Source: Odontesthes bonariensis (lineage: Eukaryota > Chordata > Actinopteri > Atheriniformes > Atherinopsidae). Taken from it: DNA of 64,000 nucleotides. Numbering within the stretch: position 1 is the stretch's first letter; every line of letters starts with the position of its first letter. The DNA is taken from assembly GCF_027942865.1 (NCBI RefSeq), contig NC_134517.1, positions 16,808,009 to 16,872,008 on the forward strand, given 5' to 3'. A program made the translations under genes and the position numbers. Under the pieces are notes generated by a model, which searched no databases, had not been told where the DNA came from, and saw only the letters and a list, made by a program, of their open reading frames with translations. Of this stretch, positions 59,765 to 64,000 are shown piece after piece.

Positions 59765-59850
59765 ATTCATCCTTCTATCCATCCATATATCCATCTCCAA
59801 ATACACTTTATTCTTATGAAGGTTGCGGGAGAGCTTATCCCAGCTGAGAT
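59765..59850 (+). repeat. ATCC repeat with ttgcggga...agcttatcccagctg tail
   Basis: A short ccatccatatatccatct tract is followed by ttatgaaggttgcgggagag and cttatcccagctgag. This is a very common teleost repeat, seen here in decayed form. Confidence 0.6.
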
Positions 59851-62800
59851 TTGGCAAATGGCAGGGAACACTTTAGAGAGGTCATCAGGAAACTATCCAT
59901 CTCACAATTTTACAGCTTTTTTGTAAAACTATTATGATTGGACTTATGGACCAAGATACAGTAACTACTTCATATTTTGATGTGGGGCTGGTTTGGTACA
60001 GTAAAAAGAGGCATAGCCAGTGGTCTACCAAATAAAATCCCCCATCAGCATCTCTACCTAACTGATATTTCACTGATTCACTTCCCACGACAGCAAGTTG
60101 CACAATGTACTTTTACGGGGCGTTAAGTGTCGGATTATTTCGATGACGCCAACATGCTGCAGACTCATCAACATTAGAAGCTTGCCAGACAACCTGCCAA
60201 TTTTTAATCGTACAAACTTGAGAGTGTTATCGATCTTTTCATCCAACTCACACATAATTCAGGGATTTTTTTTTTTTATCATTCCTTTAAATGTCTGCTA
60301 TTATTGTCAGCTACAGCCAAAATAGCTGGCCTCATTTGGATGTTTTCTACTTTGTTCACTTAATGTTGTCCTGATAATTCCATGCATACATTTTTCCTCA
60401 TACATTCACTCTGAATGAGAGTTTTTTTGTTGTTCCACCTGACGTAAATCTTTTTTTTCATTACAAAACTGAGACAAGAGTCCGTATGGAAGTGAACCTA
60501 CCAAATAAAGAAGGTTTTTTATATTGTACTAATGGGCTGTTTCAATTGAATTCCCAAAGAAAGATGAAGAGCATGATTTGGGTGTAAGAGAAATAGGCTG
60601 GACAGGAAGATATGCAGCAATAAAAAAATATCTTAAGAGACAAAAAATTTTCCAGAGACTACCAGCAGTGCAAACCAAAAAAAGCGCCATCTCCTCTTCC
60701 TCCTTTTATAACCCTACTTACTCCATTTCACTTTGAAGGGATTCGGTTTCAGACACAAAACAGTCAAGGGGACCCAAAGCTGCGGAGGCCTGCTTTCCTC
60801 ACTCCCAGATTTATGAGATGCGCAATGAGACAGTTGACAACTCAGGCCATTAAAAGATTATCTGGATTTTTCACAGGCATACTGCGACAATTTGAAGGCA
60901 AAGTCATCATGTTCATTCCACATAAATCTATCGCAGAAGATAATGCAGAGCTGTCTACACCCTTATCAGACTTAGAAAATTCAATGCACATGAACGTATT
61001 TATAATAAATACACATTCATTGCTCATGTTTTCAAGTTAAATTTGGAGTGTTCAAAAATCATCACTTTCACTTGTTTTTAAAAACCTTTTTTATACTCCA
61101 TGATATAAGAATAACCCACATCGAGCCACAGCTACTGTGGTTGGGTTTAGCTAGATACCATGTAGTTATCTACTCTCCAAGGGGCCCAAAACACACATGA
61201 ACACACAGGACACATGAAGTTGTTGTAGATAGGCAGAGTGACAACAAAGCAGTGACGACTGAGAGCCGGATGCATAGCCTTTAACTTACCTCAGAAGATG
61301 GATTGATCCAGCTGCTTCATAAAGTAACTAGCCGGTCTTTTAGTGAAATTGTTCTCCTGATGGATCTATGCTTTTATGTCAGAAATGTCATTTTTCACTG
61401 AAAACAACTTGCTCTGAAGGACGTCACATTAAGGCGGTGCTGACTTTTATGACTCACGCGTCAATAAACATATTGACATTTTATACACAATCATTTAACT
61501 ACTTTATGAAATTGTGTTTGGTCGGCAAATATTTACATGCCGTGGGTACAGGGATGGATAAACAGAGTATGAGGCCACCGACTTCATTTGTTATGACAAT
61601 TAAGAGCAAAATGTCATGCGACATCAGGTTTTAGCCAAATTTCTTTCCCATAGGTAATAACTATTATCAGTGTCAATAAGGAATTTTAATTCATCTGCGT
61701 CGCTCTTCTGACTGGACAACAATAGCGGAAGCAGACACTTTCATCTCAATAGTTAAATTGGTCATTACGCTTCAGACCGGACCCTTCCCCAAAGTCTGCG
61801 TTTTGTCCTTGGCTTTTCAGGGATAAAGGTCTTGGCACGTATAGGCCAAGTGTAATGTAATCGAAACAGGCAAGACCGTGAATCTGGTAGCGTGATGTCA
61901 TCACTATGAGACACTCGTGTGATATCATAATTATGAGGTAATGGCGGGAAGGGTGTGCAAGTTTATGACTTTGGCACACGCTCAGTTTGCCGTCAGCCGA
62001 TTGCAACAGGGTACTAATGAGAATAGATGGCCTGCCTCAAGCTATCCATGTGTGCCTGTGTACGCCTGCGTTTACGGGTGTTTGTGAGTGTGTTCACAGG
62101 GTGACAATTTGATGGATGTGAGCTTACAGAAATGTAGCAAAGAAAGAGTTGATGCAAATGACCAGCAGGTACGCTGTAAAAGAGACATACTTGGAAACTA
62201 TGTGAGTTTTAAAGTAAACATGTTTTACATTAATCTGATTCATTTTCCATCGAGACATTCGGTTTCAGACAATACAAAAACCACTCACTAGATGAGTAAC
62301 CGAGTCAAGAAGAATGAGCACAGGTTGAGACTGCTTGCAAATGTGCTCTTTTGTAGTCCGAGCAATCACCACAACGTCTCACACATTGCTATGGGCGTCT
62401 CTGTACTTGCTGATTCTTAACTTGTAAAAGATCTTTACTGTGAAATAACAGGAAAAGGTAAATATCCAAATATTTTATGTGTTTAAGGCAGTTGATTTTA
62501 ACAGTATATCACTTTATTTTGGATAACTGTACGCATAGTAGAATAGAATAGAATAGAATTAGAATAACAATAAAGTCTGCTTCTTCATGTTTTTTAAACA
62601 AATCTCCACAAATTGTGAAAGAAAATAAAACAGATCAGTTTTGACACCGCCACTTTGTGTAGTCACGAGTAACCTAAAAAGCAGATTTTCCATTCAGTTT
62701 CGCCAATTATTACTGAACTTCATGTTACCCATTACACATTACAAATTAGCTTTAATCAAACTTGTACAAGATACATCATTTTTGCTTCACAACCTTAAGC

Positions 62801-63270
62801 TTTATTAAGAAACAACCATTCATTTTAATGCATTATTTTGAACGACAACAGGGACTGTGATCAGTCTGATTACATTTCCTGGTGATTTACATGCAAGAGA
62901 TGTAAATTGCCAGTAACGTTTTGATAATTATAGTGAATTAATATAAGATGCTGTTGTAAATCAACTTTAAATTTGTAGCAGTTCCCGACAGTGTAGCTTG
63001 GTAATAATCAAGGCTTTGGCAACATTTGAGTCCTTTGCTGCTCATTCTGAATCAGAGAATCAGCCAAGTGAACTAGATCAGATGTGCAAATGCGTGTGAA
63101 ATCTTTTTCTACACAAATGTTTACACTGTTTCTTCTTCGCTGTTAAAGTGTGTTGGGATAGTTTGTCTTTATCTGATGAGTGTAAGGATGAAGGGTGTAA
63201 AATTATGCCAACAGATTTAAATGTTTGGGTATTTTGGGACAATCCGAAAATGTACCGAAATAAAACCCTT
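59851..63270. other. Gene-free stretch
   Basis: Apart from an (AATAG)n microsatellite at about 62539-62560, no repeat or gene was recognised. Confidence 0.3.
62539..62560 (+). repeat. (AATAG)n microsatellite
   Basis: Four to five units of agaat/atagaat in tandem. Confidence 0.7.
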
Positions 63271-63284
63271 TGTTTTACGAAACT

Positions 63285-63370
63285 TACACTGATCAGCCAT
63301 AACTTTAAAAAAAAAAAAGTGACAGATGAAGCTCACCTTGTTGTAATGCAATGTCCTGCTGGGAAAACCT
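63285..63370 (+). repeat. Fragment of the cactgatcagccataac repeat
   Basis: The phrase cactgatcagccataac opens a frequent teleost repeat. Here it is broken by an A12 run and fades after about 80 bp. Confidence 0.45.
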
Positions 63371-63429
63371 TCATACAGTTACTTTGATCTACCTAATACA
63401 TTCCATCTACCTAAAATTCTTTTGCACAC

Positions 63430-63520
63430 AGTCACACTCCCTCATATGTCGACAGCACTCTGGTACGGTAGCAACCTCCCCCAGAAGAACAGCAGCGGGC
63501 CTTGCAAAAACTTCTTAAAG
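63430..63520 (+). mobile_element. Possible L2-type LINE scrap
   Basis: Translation gives STALWYGSNL and, in a shifted frame, EEQQRALQKLLK. This recalls the C-terminal WYG...ALQRVV block of teleost L2 pol. The stretch is short and shifted, so the call is tentative. Confidence 0.35.
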
Positions 63521-63765
63521 AACAGGACAAAGAGTCTGAGGTGTTCACCGGGCCTCCAAACTACCCAGAGACCATCCTGCTAGGATTTGATGACATTTGT
63601 GGGGAAAAGACCCCACCCCACAGCCCACAGGACCTAATGAAAATCCCATTACCAGGCACTCCAGGACGCTCTCAGATATTTCTTGTCGACGCCCTAACTG
63701 GTCAGAGCTCCTTTGGCCGCATGAGGAAGACTCCAGGAGATTATCATAATGTTATAATTGATTAA
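63502..63765 (+). CDS. Unassigned 87-codon ORF
   Basis: The frame is open into the L2-like scrap and holds Pro/Gly-rich sequence (GPPNYPETILLGFDD, IPLPGTPGRSQIF), ending HNVIID. The composition looks more protein-like than neighbouring ORFs, but I recognise no domain. It may be an old pseudogene or transposon piece. Nothing around it shows splice signals. Confidence 0.25.
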   Translation: MQKLLKEQDKESEVFTGPPNYPETILLGFDDICGEKTPPHSPQDLMKIPLPGTPGRSQIFLVDALTGQSSFGRMRKTPGDYHNVIID

Positions 63766-64000
63766 TGTATATATGAAATACACACTTATATATATGAGGG
63801 TTATTTTTGTACTGAAATTGACCATTTGAATAAGTAGAATAGACTCAACCATTAAACTGACAGGTCATGGTATGCAGCTAAAACACCTTTACATATTCCC
63901 CTTACCAGTGCAAAATTTTGACCTTGATGCTAAAAATGATCTTTCTGCGCGTATCACTCTGATTTGTCTCAGTCTGGCATTCGCTGTTCTGCTTCACGTA

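Noticed and set aside
50451..64000. DLEU7, expected next to RNASEH2B by human gene order
   Set aside because: No ORF or exon resembling it was found in this stretch.
1..64000. CRISPR arrays, tRNA and rRNA genes
   Set aside because: No regularly spaced direct repeats and no cloverleaf or rRNA-like sequence was noticed; the content is that of a vertebrate nuclear genome.

Overview
The window reads as nuclear DNA of a ray-finned (teleost) fish. It holds three vertebrate protein genes with GT-AG introns. The sparse intergenic DNA is packed with the transposon mix typical of teleosts: hAT, Harbinger, Kolobok-type TTAA elements, Tc1, L2-type LINEs, Ty3/gypsy and solo LTRs. One 200-N assembly gap lies at 23283-23482. 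No bacterial genes, CRISPR array, rRNA or tRNA were seen.

Layout. 1-14.8 kb is a nest of transposons: a MADF-domain ORF split by a hAT element that is itself split by a second hAT, a Harbinger-type transposase fragment, a solo LTR with a perfect 5-bp duplication, a 690-bp foldback element, an L2 LINE and several MITEs. At 14.1-25.9 kb are a LINE fragment with an open reading frame, two or three L2 fragments, a degenerate gypsy pol and another MITE. At 26-29 kb are a decayed Harbinger transposase with a convergent Myb-like ORF, and a Tc1 remnant. 29-34 kb shows no gene that I recognise.

The genic core is 34-50 kb. tasl (minus, 34198-35163) encodes the adaptor that links SLC15A4 to IRF5 at the lysosome. 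A C13orf42-like gene (plus, three exons, 37180-39922, 283 codons) is divergent from it. rnaseh2b (minus, eleven exons, 50074 to 42948, 314 codons) encodes the non-catalytic B subunit of ribonuclease H2 and converges on the C13orf42-like gene. Every exon junction I drew for the latter two genes keeps phase. C13orf42 beside RNASEH2B also matches the human 13q14.3 order as I remember it. A TTAA-flanked THAP-containing element sits between the two convergent genes, and a 1.15-kb hAT with a perfect 8-bp duplication sits in rnaseh2b intron 4.

50.1-64 kb holds a Tc1 remnant, short repeats and one unassigned ORF at the end, with no gene I can name.

I see no clearly new multi-gene system. The most interesting signals are: tasl with a changed residue before its LxIS core; two MITE families that each keep the same kind of short Harbinger-like N-terminal ORF; a 75-bp core shared by two TTAA elements whose ends are unrelated; and the three-level insertion nest at the left end.
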